DNA from: Pseudomonas fluorescens
GTDB taxonomy: Bacteria > Pseudomonadota > Gammaproteobacteria > Pseudomonadales > Pseudomonadaceae
NCBI RefSeq assembly: GCF_902497775.2
Contig: NZ_OZ024668.1
Span: 1,821,826 to 1,885,825 of the forward strand
Direction: 5' to 3'
Length of the DNA stretch: 64,000 nt
Shown one piece after another: positions 10,423 through 17,551 of this stretch; position 1 is the first letter of the stretch, and every line of letters starts with the position of its first letter. Both the position numbers and the translations under genes were made by a program. The notes under the pieces are model-generated. The model saw only the letters and a list, made by a program, of their open reading frames with translations. It had not been told where the DNA came from and made no database searches.

Positions 10423-11367
10423 ATGAAGAATCAGAATGCGCTATTAGCGAATAATGACCCGCTGCTGCGCGACCTGCAGTTGTTCTGCGAAGTGGCGCGG
10501 CGCTCCAGCTTCATCGCCGCAGCCACCGAGATCGGCCTGTCGCCGGCGCATGTCAGCAAGCGCATTGCCACCCTTGAGACGCTGCTGGGGGTCAAGCTGT
10601 TCAACCGCACCACGCGGCGGGTCAACATCACCAGCGATGGCGAGGCGGCGTTCGTCTGGGCGCAGAAGATCCTCGAGAACGTCGAGTCGATGCTCGAGTC
10701 GCTGTCCGGCGCCCACAGCGAACCGCGCGGCACCTTGCGCATCAGCACCAGCCTGCGCCTGGGGCGCGAGCACATCGCTCCGATCCTGTCGCTGTTGCGC
10801 AAGCGCTACCCGACCCTGGATATCTGGCTGGAGCTGCTCGATCGGCGCGTGGACCTGATTGGCGAGAACTTCGATATCGACATCCGCGTCGGCGAAGTGC
10901 AGGAAAAACACCTGATCGCCCATCGTATTGCCGAGAACAAGCGGGTACTGGCGGCGTCGCCAGAGTACCTGGCGCGGCGCGGCCCGGTGCGGGTACCGGC
11001 GGAATTGGCCCAGCATGACTGCCTGCTGTTTCGCAGCCGCGACGATCGCTTTGGCGTGTGGCGTCTGCTCGGGCCGGGCGGTCCGGAAACGGTCAAGGTC
11101 ACCGGGCCCATGGCCGCCAACCACAGCGATATCGTGCGCCAGTGGGCCATGGACGGGCACGGCATCATCATGGCCTCGTACTGGGACGTGGCCGGCAGCT
11201 TGCAGGACGGCTCATTGGTCAGGGTGTTGCCGGCGTATTACCAGCCGGCGGATGTCTGGGCGGTGACGGCGGCGCGTTCGAGCAGTTCGGCAAAGGTGCG
11301 CAGTTGCGTGGCGTTCTTGCGTGAGCAACTGGCGCAGGGGCCGTTTGCCTTGGCGGTGGGCGGGTGA
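10423..11367 (+). CDS. LysR-family regulator divergent from the aroQ operon
   Basis: 314 residues. The HTH lies near residues 15-75 (EVARRSSFIAAATEIGLSPA, then HVSKRIATLETLLGVKLFNR), followed by the effector-binding domain. The N-terminus and RTTRRVNITSDGEA place it in the CrgA/AaeR-like branch of LysR proteins. It is transcribed away from the Gfo-aroQ-Gfo operon across 83 bp, the classic arrangement for a regulator and its target. The inducer is probably a substrate or intermediate of that operon; this is inferred from position only. Confidence 0.87.
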   Translation: MKNQNALLANNDPLLRDLQLFCEVARRSSFIAAATEIGLSPAHVSKRIATLETLLGVKLFNRTTRRVNITSDGEAAFVWAQKILENVESMLESLSGAHSEPRGTLRISTSLRLGREHIAPILSLLRKRYPTLDIWLELLDRRVDLIGENFDIDIRVGEVQEKHLIAHRIAENKRVLAASPEYLARRGPVRVPAELAQHDCLLFRSRDDRFGVWRLLGPGGPETVKVTGPMAANHSDIVRQWAMDGHGIIMASYWDVAGSLQDGSLVRVLPAYYQPADVWAVTAARSSSSAKVRSCVAFLREQLAQGPFALAVGG

Positions 11368-11390
11368 GGGCGCATTTGGCAGGACCGGCC

Positions 11391-11486
11391 TAATCGCTGG
11401 CAAGCCAGCTTCCACAGGTGCTGTACAGACCACAGAACTGTGGGAGCCGGCCTTGCCGGCGATGGGCTGCGAAGAGCAGCCCCGGG
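11391..11486. repeat. REP pair plus hairpin after the LysR gene
   Basis: Facing palindromic units read AATCGCTGGCAAGCCAGC, then (after a spacer) TGTGGGAGCCGGCCTTGCC, followed by a GGGCTGC / GCAGCCC hairpin. The arms and the CTTCCACA/TGTGGGAG ends match the Pseudomonas intergenic REP type. The block fills the 122-bp gap between convergent genes and may serve as a bidirectional transcript end. Confidence 0.7.
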
Positions 11487-11489
11487 TAC

Positions 11490-11927
11490 TCAATCGCCGG
11501 CCTGCACCTGCAGCATCCATTGCCCGTCAATCTCACGCACCAGGCCACTGGCCAGGAACAACGGCAGCAAGCGCTTGTGCAGTTGCGGCTCGACGAAGCC
11601 TTTCACTGCGGTCAGGTCCAGTGTACCCAGCGCCGGCAAGTCGGCCTTGGTATACGACAGCCAGGCCTTCTTCAGCGCATTGAGCACATCGCTGCCCGCG
11701 GTGTTGGCAAAGCGGCGGTTGAGGGTCTGGCCGTCAAGAACGAACGTGTGCTGGTACTCGTAGCCCGTTTCGTCACTGCCACTGCTGCGGCAGCGGATGC
11801 AGGTGCACGGACCGTCACCGAAGGCTTTGCCCAGGTAGTTGTTGAAATCCACCACGGGCTTGAGCCCCAGGCGCTTGTCGACCTCGAACATGTCCGAGGT
11901 CAGGTTCTGTTCAGCACTCAATGTCAT
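11490..11927 (-). CDS. Conserved hypothetical protein with CTCIRC motif
   Basis: 145 residues with no family I can name. A CxCxxC cluster (CTCIRCRSSGSDETG, about residues 41-55) could bind a metal, although a lone three-cysteine group may also be structural. The rest looks soluble. The ATG at 11927 directly abuts GAGGA, which is too close; the in-frame TTG at 11921 has GAGGA six bases upstream and is the better start, giving a protein beginning (M)SAEQNLTSDMF. Codon use is like its neighbours. It faces the REP block and appears monocistronic. Confidence 0.75.
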   Translation of the reverse strand: MTLSAEQNLTSDMFEVDKRLGLKPVVDFNNYLGKAFGDGPCTCIRCRSSGSDETGYEYQHTFVLDGQTLNRRFANTAGSDVLNALKKAWLSYTKADLPALGTLDLTAVKGFVEPQLHKRLLPLFLASGLVREIDGQWMLQVQAGD

Positions 11928-12094
11928 TCCTCTGACAGGTTTTTACCGAGGGGCACAATACCAGCCGGGGCGGGCCGAGGGTACCTTCGTGCGTCACCTC
12001 GTCGATGGCCGCGGGCTTTTTCCGTGCCGCTCCTTTACCCTATGCGCCCGCACGCGTCAGCAGACGCCGATAGAATTGTCGTTGGAGTTCGACC

Positions 12095-12382
12095 ATGTAC
12101 AACTACACAGCCACCGTGACCGTCAGCGACGACCAGCATGATGACGTCGAAGCCGTGGAAAACGTTGCGATTCGGGTTGGCCTTGAAGCCGTTACCGAGT
12201 CGCTGAAGAAGGTCCACTTTGTCGGGACCCTGGCCGCCCCGAGCAAATCCACGCATCTCTGCGTGACCCTGGAAAACGGCCTGAGCTACTACGGCCCGAT
12301 CGTCAACGGCCATGCCGAACTGGAAGGTGGCTGGATCGCGTTTGAGAGCGACATGCTCACGCCGGAAGAACTGGGCCTGTAA
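12095..12382 (+). CDS. Small conserved hypothetical protein (95 aa)
   Basis: Acidic protein of 95 residues, beginning MYNYTATVTVSDDQHDDVEA and ending TPEELGL. It has no signal peptide, membrane segment or cysteine cluster; alternating beta and alpha stretches suggest a small globular fold. The stop codon abuts the stop of the convergent DUF2938 gene with no spacer. Codon bias is typical of the genome and translation is well behaved, so the gene is likely real. Function unknown. Confidence 0.7.
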   Translation: MYNYTATVTVSDDQHDDVEAVENVAIRVGLEAVTESLKKVHFVGTLAAPSKSTHLCVTLENGLSYYGPIVNGHAELEGGWIAFESDMLTPEELGL

Positions 12383-12880
12383 TCAGTTGGGCTGCAGCAC
12401 GGCAGCCCAGACCAACCCGGCCAGGTACAAAGCCACACCAAACACGCCATGGGACAGCAGGCTACGGCCCCGCGCCGCATTCGGCTTGGGGGTTTTCGAG
12501 GCGAAGAGGCCTGCGCCCATGCAGGGCTGCATGACCAGGTAGGGCGCCGCCACCGTCGCCAGGCCGAGCACAAATGCCGGTACAAAGCGTGGCTGCTGCG
12601 CCCACTCCAGCCCGCAGATCGCCAGCAGCAAGCCGGCGAAAATCACCCCGATGCTGTAATGCGCGGTCCAGCCAATCAATCGTTCATTGGCCAGCGCAGG
12701 CGCCTTGGCGATGCTCTGATGGGCAAACTGCCCGCGCGGCATATGGCCGATCCAGCGTCCGACCAGGCCCCAGTTCGGCCCGCCCATGCCCAATACGCGC
12801 TGCTGGAATAGCGACCAGAGATCGGCGAGGGCAGTGGCGGTCAAGCCAATCAGTAGCGCGAGGGTTATTCCTGCAAGCAT
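12383..12880 (-). CDS. DUF2938-family inner-membrane protein
   Basis: 165 residues with about four membrane segments (MLAGITLALLIGLTATALAD; a central GVIFAGLLLAICGLEW; AFVLGLATVAAPYLVM; a C-terminal GVALYLAGLVWAAVL). Conserved polar loops include GRWIGHMPRG and MQPCMGAG. I assign it to DUF2938 by overall pattern. The ATG at 12880 is preferred because GGAG lies six bases upstream; an in-frame GTG at 12892 lacks such a site. It is divergent from an ArsR-rhodanese gene with a shared palindromic operator, so it is probably the repressor's target. A role in handling sulfur or redox-active compounds is inferred only from that pairing. Confidence 0.8.
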   Translation of the reverse strand: MLAGITLALLIGLTATALADLWSLFQQRVLGMGGPNWGLVGRWIGHMPRGQFAHQSIAKAPALANERLIGWTAHYSIGVIFAGLLLAICGLEWAQQPRFVPAFVLGLATVAAPYLVMQPCMGAGLFASKTPKPNAARGRSLLSHGVFGVALYLAGLVWAAVLQPN

Positions 12881-12900
12881 GGCGTACTCCACTCAATAAC

Positions 12901-12920
12901 ATTCAATAGATTGATTGAAT
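12901..12920. promoter_or_regulatory. ArsR-type operator palindrome
   Basis: Perfect inverted repeat ATTCAAT-N6-ATTGAAT in the divergent gap between the DUF2938 gene (starts 12880) and the ArsR-rhodanese gene. A further CTCAAT half-site lies just outside at 12892-12897. The AT-rich ATTCAA..TTGAAT form is typical of SmtB/ArsR/BigR operators, and the site would cover both promoters. Confidence 0.75.
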
Positions 12921-12946
12921 GATTGGCCAATGCTACCTTCCTGTCA

Positions 12947-13591
12947 ATGACCGATATGAAAACCCAGCAACACCAGCACATCGCCGAACTGGCGCGGACC
13001 CTTGGCCACGCCCATCGCTTGAACCTGCTCGAACAGATCGCCGACGGCGAGCTTGCCGTCGAGCAACTGGCCCAGCAGTGCGAGCTGTCGGTGGCCAACG
13101 CCTCCCAGCATCTGCAGCACTTGCGCCGTGCCGGTTTCGTGCAGACCCGCCGCGATGGCAAGCGCGTGCTCTACCGGCTCAGCGCCGGGCCGATCCCCGA
13201 GGTGTTGGTGGCGCTCGGCCAGTTGGCCGCGTTCAACCGCGCGGCAATCCGCGAGTTGATGAGCGACAGCGTGAGCGCACCCGAGCAGTTGGAGGCGATC
13301 AGCAGGGAAGAGTTGCTTGAGCGTTTGCAGGAACGCAGCGTGACCCTGCTCGATGTGCGCCCGGCCGAGGAGTTTGCCCAGGGGCATTTGCCGGGTGCGA
13401 TCAATATTCCATTCGCTGAGTTGCAGCAGCGCCTGGGCGAATTGCCGGCCAGCCAGGAAGTGGTCGCCTATTGCCGCGGGCCCTGGTGCGTGTTTTCCCG
13501 TGATGCGGTGACGGCCCTGAAAGCCGGGGGCTTCAGGGCACGGCACTACCTTCAGGGCGTCGAACAGTGGCCCGAGCCGCTGCAGGGTTAA
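12947..13591 (+). CDS. ArsR-family regulator fused to a rhodanese domain
   Basis: 214 residues from the ATG at 12947; ATG 12956 or TTG 12923 are possible too, and none has a clear ribosome site. Residues about 5-95 form an ArsR winged helix (LARTLGHAHRLNLLEQIADG, CELSVANASQHLQHLRRAGF). Residues about 115-210 form a rhodanese domain (LLDVRPAEEFAQGHLPGAIN) whose catalytic loop is CRGPWC, with the nucleophile at Cys176. Such fusions are thought to couple persulfide or thiol chemistry to gene control. It faces the DUF2938 gene across an inverted repeat, so autoregulation with that partner is likely. No arsenic-resistance gene is nearby. Confidence 0.88.
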   Translation: MTDMKTQQHQHIAELARTLGHAHRLNLLEQIADGELAVEQLAQQCELSVANASQHLQHLRRAGFVQTRRDGKRVLYRLSAGPIPEVLVALGQLAAFNRAAIRELMSDSVSAPEQLEAISREELLERLQERSVTLLDVRPAEEFAQGHLPGAINIPFAELQQRLGELPASQEVVAYCRGPWCVFSRDAVTALKAGGFRARHYLQGVEQWPEPLQG

Positions 13592-14838
13592 ACCAGTTCG
13601 CCAAGGCAGCGCTCGAGGATGTCCAGGCCCTCTGCGAATACGTCAGGCTCGATGGTCAGTGGCGCCAGCAGGCGGATGATGTGCCGGGCCTTGCCGCTGG
13701 GCATCAGCAGCAAGCCGGCGCTCCTGGCCGCTGCCAGCAGTTGCGCCAGTTGTGCCGTGGCCGGGGTGCCGTCGGCCTTGAGCAGTTCAATCCCGCGCAT
13801 GGCGCCGGTGCCGGTCAGGCGGCCCAGGTAAGGTGAGAGCTTGTTCGCCTGCCAGCGCTCGAAACGGCTGAGCAGCGCCGCTTCCTGCTGCTCACCCCAG
13901 GTCGAAAGGTTGGCATCGCTCATTTCCTCCAGGGTCGCCAGCGCGGCGGCGCACGCCATCGGGTTTCCGGAGTAGGTGCCGCCAAGGCCGCCTTTGGGCA
14001 GGTTGTCGACCAGCGCCTTGCGCCCGACCACCGCGCCCAGCGGCATGCCACCGGCGATGCTCTTGGCCAGCAACAGCAGGTCCGGCTCGATGCCCAGGCG
14101 CGGGAAGGCGAAGCGCTGGCCGGTGCGGCCAAAACCCGACTGGATCTCATCGATGACGATCAGGATGCCGTGCTGGTCGCAGAAGCGGCGTAAGGCCTGG
14201 GCAAATGCAGGTTCCATGGCCAGAAAGCCGGCTTCGCCCTGAACCGGTTCGAAGATGAAGGCGGCCACGTCATTGACGTCGATCTCGACGCTGAACAAGC
14301 GCTCCAGGGCCTGCAGTGCCTGTTCGGTGGTGATTCCGGTGTCCTGGCTGGGGTAGGGCAGGTGATACACCGGCCCTGGTAGTACGCCGACCCGCTGTTT
14401 GTAGGGCGCCACCTTGCCGTTGAGGTTGAGGGTGGCCAGGGTGCGGCCATGAAAGCCACCGTCGAAGGCGATGATCGCGGTCTTGCCAGTGGCCCCGCGG
14501 GCGATCTTCAGGGCGTTTTCTGCCGCTTCTGCGCCGCTGTTGGTGAGCATGCCGCTGAGCGGATAGGACACCGGCACGAACTGCGCCAGGCGCTGCATCA
14601 GTTCGATGTAGGGTTCATGCCCGGCGGCGTTGAAGGCGTAGTGGGTCAGGCGCGTGGCCTGCTGCTGGATGGCCGCGACAATCCGCGGATGACAATGGCC
14701 CAGGTTCAATACGCCAATGCCGCCAACGAAATCTATATAACGTTTGCCGTCGGTGTCCCAGACTTCCGCGTTTTTACCGTGGGACAGTGTAATAGGGTGA
14801 ACTACGGAAATAGACTGGCTGATAGTTTCGTGACTCAT
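13588..14838 (-). CDS. 4-aminobutyrate-type (class III) omega-aminotransferase
   Basis: PLP aminotransferase of 416 residues, GabT/DavT-like. The signatures are complete: NSGAEAAENALKIAR, FDGGFHGRTLATL, the E-x-(V/I)-Q-G-E box as EPVQGEAGF, IDEIQSGFGRTG, and the PLP lysine in LLAKSIAGGMPLGAV. The start MSHETISQS at 14838 is chosen; a longer open frame to 14898 adds an arginine-rich leader that looks untranslated. It lies downstream of a LysR gene on the same strand and opposite an ALDH7 dehydrogenase and GabP-like permease. Besides GABA or 5-aminovalerate, the epsilon-amino group of lysine is a plausible substrate, because ALDH7 oxidises the resulting semialdehyde. Confidence 0.88.
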   Translation of the reverse strand: MSHETISQSISVVHPITLSHGKNAEVWDTDGKRYIDFVGGIGVLNLGHCHPRIVAAIQQQATRLTHYAFNAAGHEPYIELMQRLAQFVPVSYPLSGMLTNSGAEAAENALKIARGATGKTAIIAFDGGFHGRTLATLNLNGKVAPYKQRVGVLPGPVYHLPYPSQDTGITTEQALQALERLFSVEIDVNDVAAFIFEPVQGEAGFLAMEPAFAQALRRFCDQHGILIVIDEIQSGFGRTGQRFAFPRLGIEPDLLLLAKSIAGGMPLGAVVGRKALVDNLPKGGLGGTYSGNPMACAAALATLEEMSDANLSTWGEQQEAALLSRFERWQANKLSPYLGRLTGTGAMRGIELLKADGTPATAQLAQLLAAARSAGLLLMPSGKARHIIRLLAPLTIEPDVFAEGLDILERCLGELV

Positions 14839-14917
14839 GTGCCCGCGGCCTCGTTGCAGTTTCTTATTATCTAAGCGAGCCGCGGTAATTGAGCGCAAAC
14901 GAAATATTGGATTGCAA

Positions 14918-15847
14918 TCATTCCTTCAATTCTGGAACTTTCCCGGCCAGGCGTAGCCGTTCAGCGATCCACTCGACAAAGGCGCGGACCTTGGGCACCT
15001 CGGCAGCATGCTCGGCGTGGGCGATAAAGTGCGAGCCCTCACTGGTTTTCCGATGGTTCCAGGCGATCACCAGTTTGCCCTCGGCCAACTCTTCGGCCAC
15101 CAGGTAGCGGGGGATCAGGGCGATGCCGCAGCCCGCCTGGGCGGCGCGGATACACATGTAGAAGGTATCGAAGCGCGGGCCGTGGTAGCTGTTCTGGGTG
15201 TGCAGGCCCTGGCCGAGGAACCATTCATGCCAGGCCTCGGGCCGCGAGGTGCACTGCAGCAGGCGGTGTTGGGTGAGCGATTCGGCGCTGTCGAATCGCT
15301 GCCGGGCCAGCAGCTCCGGCGCGCACACCGGCACCACCTGCTCCTTGAACAGCTCGATGCAGGTTGCCCCGGGCCAGGTGCCCTGGCCGAAAAAGAAGGC
15401 GATGTCAGCCTTGGCCTGGACCAGGTCGAAGGGCTCCAGTTCGTTGCGGATGTCCAGGTGAATACGCGGATGACGCTCGCCGAAGCCCTTGAGGTTGGGC
15501 ACCAGCCAGCGCTCGCCGAAGGTCGGCTGGGTGGCAATGCGCAACACCTCGGTTTCGCCGCCGTAACTGAGGATGTAGCGGCTGGACATGTCCAACTGCA
15601 CGAGGATCTTGTTTACCTCGGCCAGGTACAGGGCGCCGGCCGGGGTCAGGTGCAGGCGCCGGCGAATGCGCTGGAACAGCGGGTGCGAGAGCATTTCTTC
15701 GAGCTGCGCGACCTGCTTGCTCACCGCGCTCTGGGTCAGGTGCAGCTCTTGCGCGGCGCGGGTGAAGCTCAGGTGCCGGGCGGCGGCTTCGAAGCACTGC
15801 AGGGCGGTGGTGGAGGGCATCAGGCGTTTGGACATGGGCGAGGTCAA
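14918..15847 (-). CDS. LysR-family regulator, GcvA-like, of the amaB locus
   Basis: 309 residues (305 if MSKRLM at 15835 is the start). The HTH segment near residues 10-70 (ALQCFEAAARHLSFTRAAQE, SAVSKQVAQLEEMLSHPLFQ) and the effector domain (IATQPTFGERWLVPNLKGF, GIALIPRYLVAEE) resemble GcvA. It is divergent from the ALDH7 gene over 138 bp that contain a perfect 15-bp palindrome with T-N11-A geometry, and it is followed on its own strand by the aminotransferase. It most likely controls both directions in response to an amino acid or its semialdehyde. Confidence 0.88.
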   Translation of the reverse strand: MTSPMSKRLMPSTTALQCFEAAARHLSFTRAAQELHLTQSAVSKQVAQLEEMLSHPLFQRIRRRLHLTPAGALYLAEVNKILVQLDMSSRYILSYGGETEVLRIATQPTFGERWLVPNLKGFGERHPRIHLDIRNELEPFDLVQAKADIAFFFGQGTWPGATCIELFKEQVVPVCAPELLARQRFDSAESLTQHRLLQCTSRPEAWHEWFLGQGLHTQNSYHGPRFDTFYMCIRAAQAGCGIALIPRYLVAEELAEGKLVIAWNHRKTSEGSHFIAHAEHAAEVPKVRAFVEWIAERLRLAGKVPELKE

Positions 15848-15870
15848 CCTGGCGAAAAAGAGATTAGGTC

Positions 15871-15885
15871 ATTCCGTTACGGAAT
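15871..15885. promoter_or_regulatory. LysR-type operator (T-N11-A) upstream of amaB
   Basis: ATTCCGT-T-ACGGAAT is a perfect palindrome with 7-bp arms and contains TTCCGTTACGGAA, which fits the LysR T-N11-A rule. It lies 24 bp before the regulator's start and 100 bp upstream of amaB. Confidence 0.65.
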
Positions 15886-15985
15886 CATGTGCTTCTAAAA
15901 GGTCGTTTGTGAGCAGCGGCCCTATAGATTAATACTGACCTGCATCAACGATTTCAACCCGTATCCGCTGTAGGAGAATAATAAG

Positions 15986-17476
15986 ATGGTTGCTGAACTA
16001 CTTACCCGTTTGGGCGTGTCCGAAAGTTTATATAACGGCGGCACGCATGCTGTTTTTACGCCCATCGACGGCAGCCAGATCGCAGCGCTTACCCTGGAAA
16101 ACAAAGAGGCGGTAACCCGCCGTATCGATGCCGCGCAAGCAGCCTTTTTGCACTGGCGCGATGTGCCGGCACCACGGCGTGGTGAACTGGTGCGCCTGTT
16201 CGGCGAAGTGCTGCGTGAGCACAAGGCGGCACTCGGCGAGCTGGTATCGATCGAAGCCGGCAAGATCACCCAGGAAGGCCTGGGCGAAGTGCAGGAAATG
16301 ATCGACATCTGCGACTTCGCCGTTGGCCTGTCGCGTCAGCTGTACGGTTTGACCATCGCCTCCGAGCGCCCGGGCCACCACATGCGTGAAACCTGGCACC
16401 CGCTGGGTGTGGTCGGTGTCATCAGCGCGTTCAACTTCCCCGTTGCGGTCTGGGCCTGGAACACCACCCTGGCGCTGGTCTGCGGCAACGCCGTGGTGTG
16501 GAAGCCGTCGGAGAAGACCCCGCTGACCGCGCTGGCCTGCCAGGCCCTGTTCGAAAAAGCCCTGAAGGCCTTTGGTGATGCGCCAGAAGGCCTGAGCCAA
16601 CTGATCATCGGTGATCGTGACGCCGGCCAAGCCCTGGTCGACGACCCGCGCGTGCCGCTGGTCAGCGCTACCGGCAGCACCCGCATGGGCCGTGAAGTCG
16701 GCCCGCGTGTGGCCGCACGGTTCGGTCGCAGCATCCTCGAACTGGGTGGCAACAATGCGATGATTCTTGCGCCCAGTGCCGACCTGGATCTGGCCGTGCG
16801 CGGCATCCTGTTCAGCGCCGTCGGCACCGCTGGCCAGCGCTGCACTACCTTGCGCCGGCTGATTGTTCATCGCTCGATCAAGGACGAAGTGGTTGCTCGG
16901 GTAAAAGCTGCTTACGCCAAAGTGCGTATCGGAGACCCGCGTAAAGACAACCTGGTCGGTCCGCTGATCGACAAGCAGTCCTACAGCGCCATGCAGAATG
17001 CCCTGACCCAGGCCCGTGATGAAGGCGGCCAGGTGTTTGGCGGCGAGCGGCAGATCCAGGACCAGTACCCGAATGCCTACTACGTGGCCCCGGCCATCGT
17101 CGAGATGCCAGGCCAGAGCGCCGTGGTGCGGCATGAAACCTTCGCACCGATCCTGTACGTGCTGGCCTACGACGAATTTGAAGAAGCCCTGCGCCTGAAC
17201 AACGAAGTCCCGCAAGGCTTGTCCTCGTGCATCTTCACCACCGACCTGCGCGAAGCCGAGCGCTTCCAGAGCGCGGCGGGCAGTGACTGCGGGATTGCCA
17301 ACGTCAACATCGGCACCAGCGGTGCGGAGATTGGCGGGGCGTTTGGCGGTGAGAAAGAAACCGGCGGTGGCCGTGAGTCGGGCTCGGATTCATGGAAAGC
17401 CTACATGCGTCGGCAGACCAATACCGTGAACTATTCCCGTGAACTGCCGTTGGCGCAGGGGATTGTGTTCGATTGA
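15986..17476 (+). CDS. amaB: ALDH7-family semialdehyde dehydrogenase (AmaB / antiquitin type)
   Basis: NAD(P)-dependent aldehyde dehydrogenase of 496 residues. The C-terminus carries the ALDH7 hallmark: GAEIGGAFGGEKETGGGRES, then SWKAYMRRQTNTVNYS and LPLAQGI. The catalytic cysteine is Cys286 in GTAGQRCTTLRR, and the general-base glutamate is in LELGGNN. ALDH7 members oxidise alpha-aminoadipate semialdehyde, in equilibrium with piperideine-6-carboxylate; in P. putida AmaB does this in the lysine/pipecolate route. AGGAG lies upstream at about 15972. No pipecolate oxidase gene is present, so the semialdehyde may instead come from the adjacent aminotransferase. The GabP-like permease follows 75 bp downstream. 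Confidence 0.92.
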   Translation: MVAELLTRLGVSESLYNGGTHAVFTPIDGSQIAALTLENKEAVTRRIDAAQAAFLHWRDVPAPRRGELVRLFGEVLREHKAALGELVSIEAGKITQEGLGEVQEMIDICDFAVGLSRQLYGLTIASERPGHHMRETWHPLGVVGVISAFNFPVAVWAWNTTLALVCGNAVVWKPSEKTPLTALACQALFEKALKAFGDAPEGLSQLIIGDRDAGQALVDDPRVPLVSATGSTRMGREVGPRVAARFGRSILELGGNNAMILAPSADLDLAVRGILFSAVGTAGQRCTTLRRLIVHRSIKDEVVARVKAAYAKVRIGDPRKDNLVGPLIDKQSYSAMQNALTQARDEGGQVFGGERQIQDQYPNAYYVAPAIVEMPGQSAVVRHETFAPILYVLAYDEFEEALRLNNEVPQGLSSCIFTTDLREAERFQSAAGSDCGIANVNIGTSGAEIGGAFGGEKETGGGRESGSDSWKAYMRRQTNTVNYSRELPLAQGIVFD

Positions 17477-17485
17477 CGGGCCCTA

Positions 17486-17515
17486 TCGCGGGGCAAGCCC
17501 GCTCCCACTTGCCCC
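17486..17515 (+). repeat. REP unit between amaB and the permease
   Basis: TATCGCGGGGCAAGCCCGCT and the following CCCACT match the REP units found elsewhere in the window (24278, 29955, 48339), with a second inverted fragment (TTGCCCCGC) directly after. A REP inside a short same-strand gap may reduce or differentially stabilise the downstream transcript. Confidence 0.75.
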
Positions 17516-17551
17516 GCAATGAGCATAAGAATCAGCAGTTGAGGGTTACCC

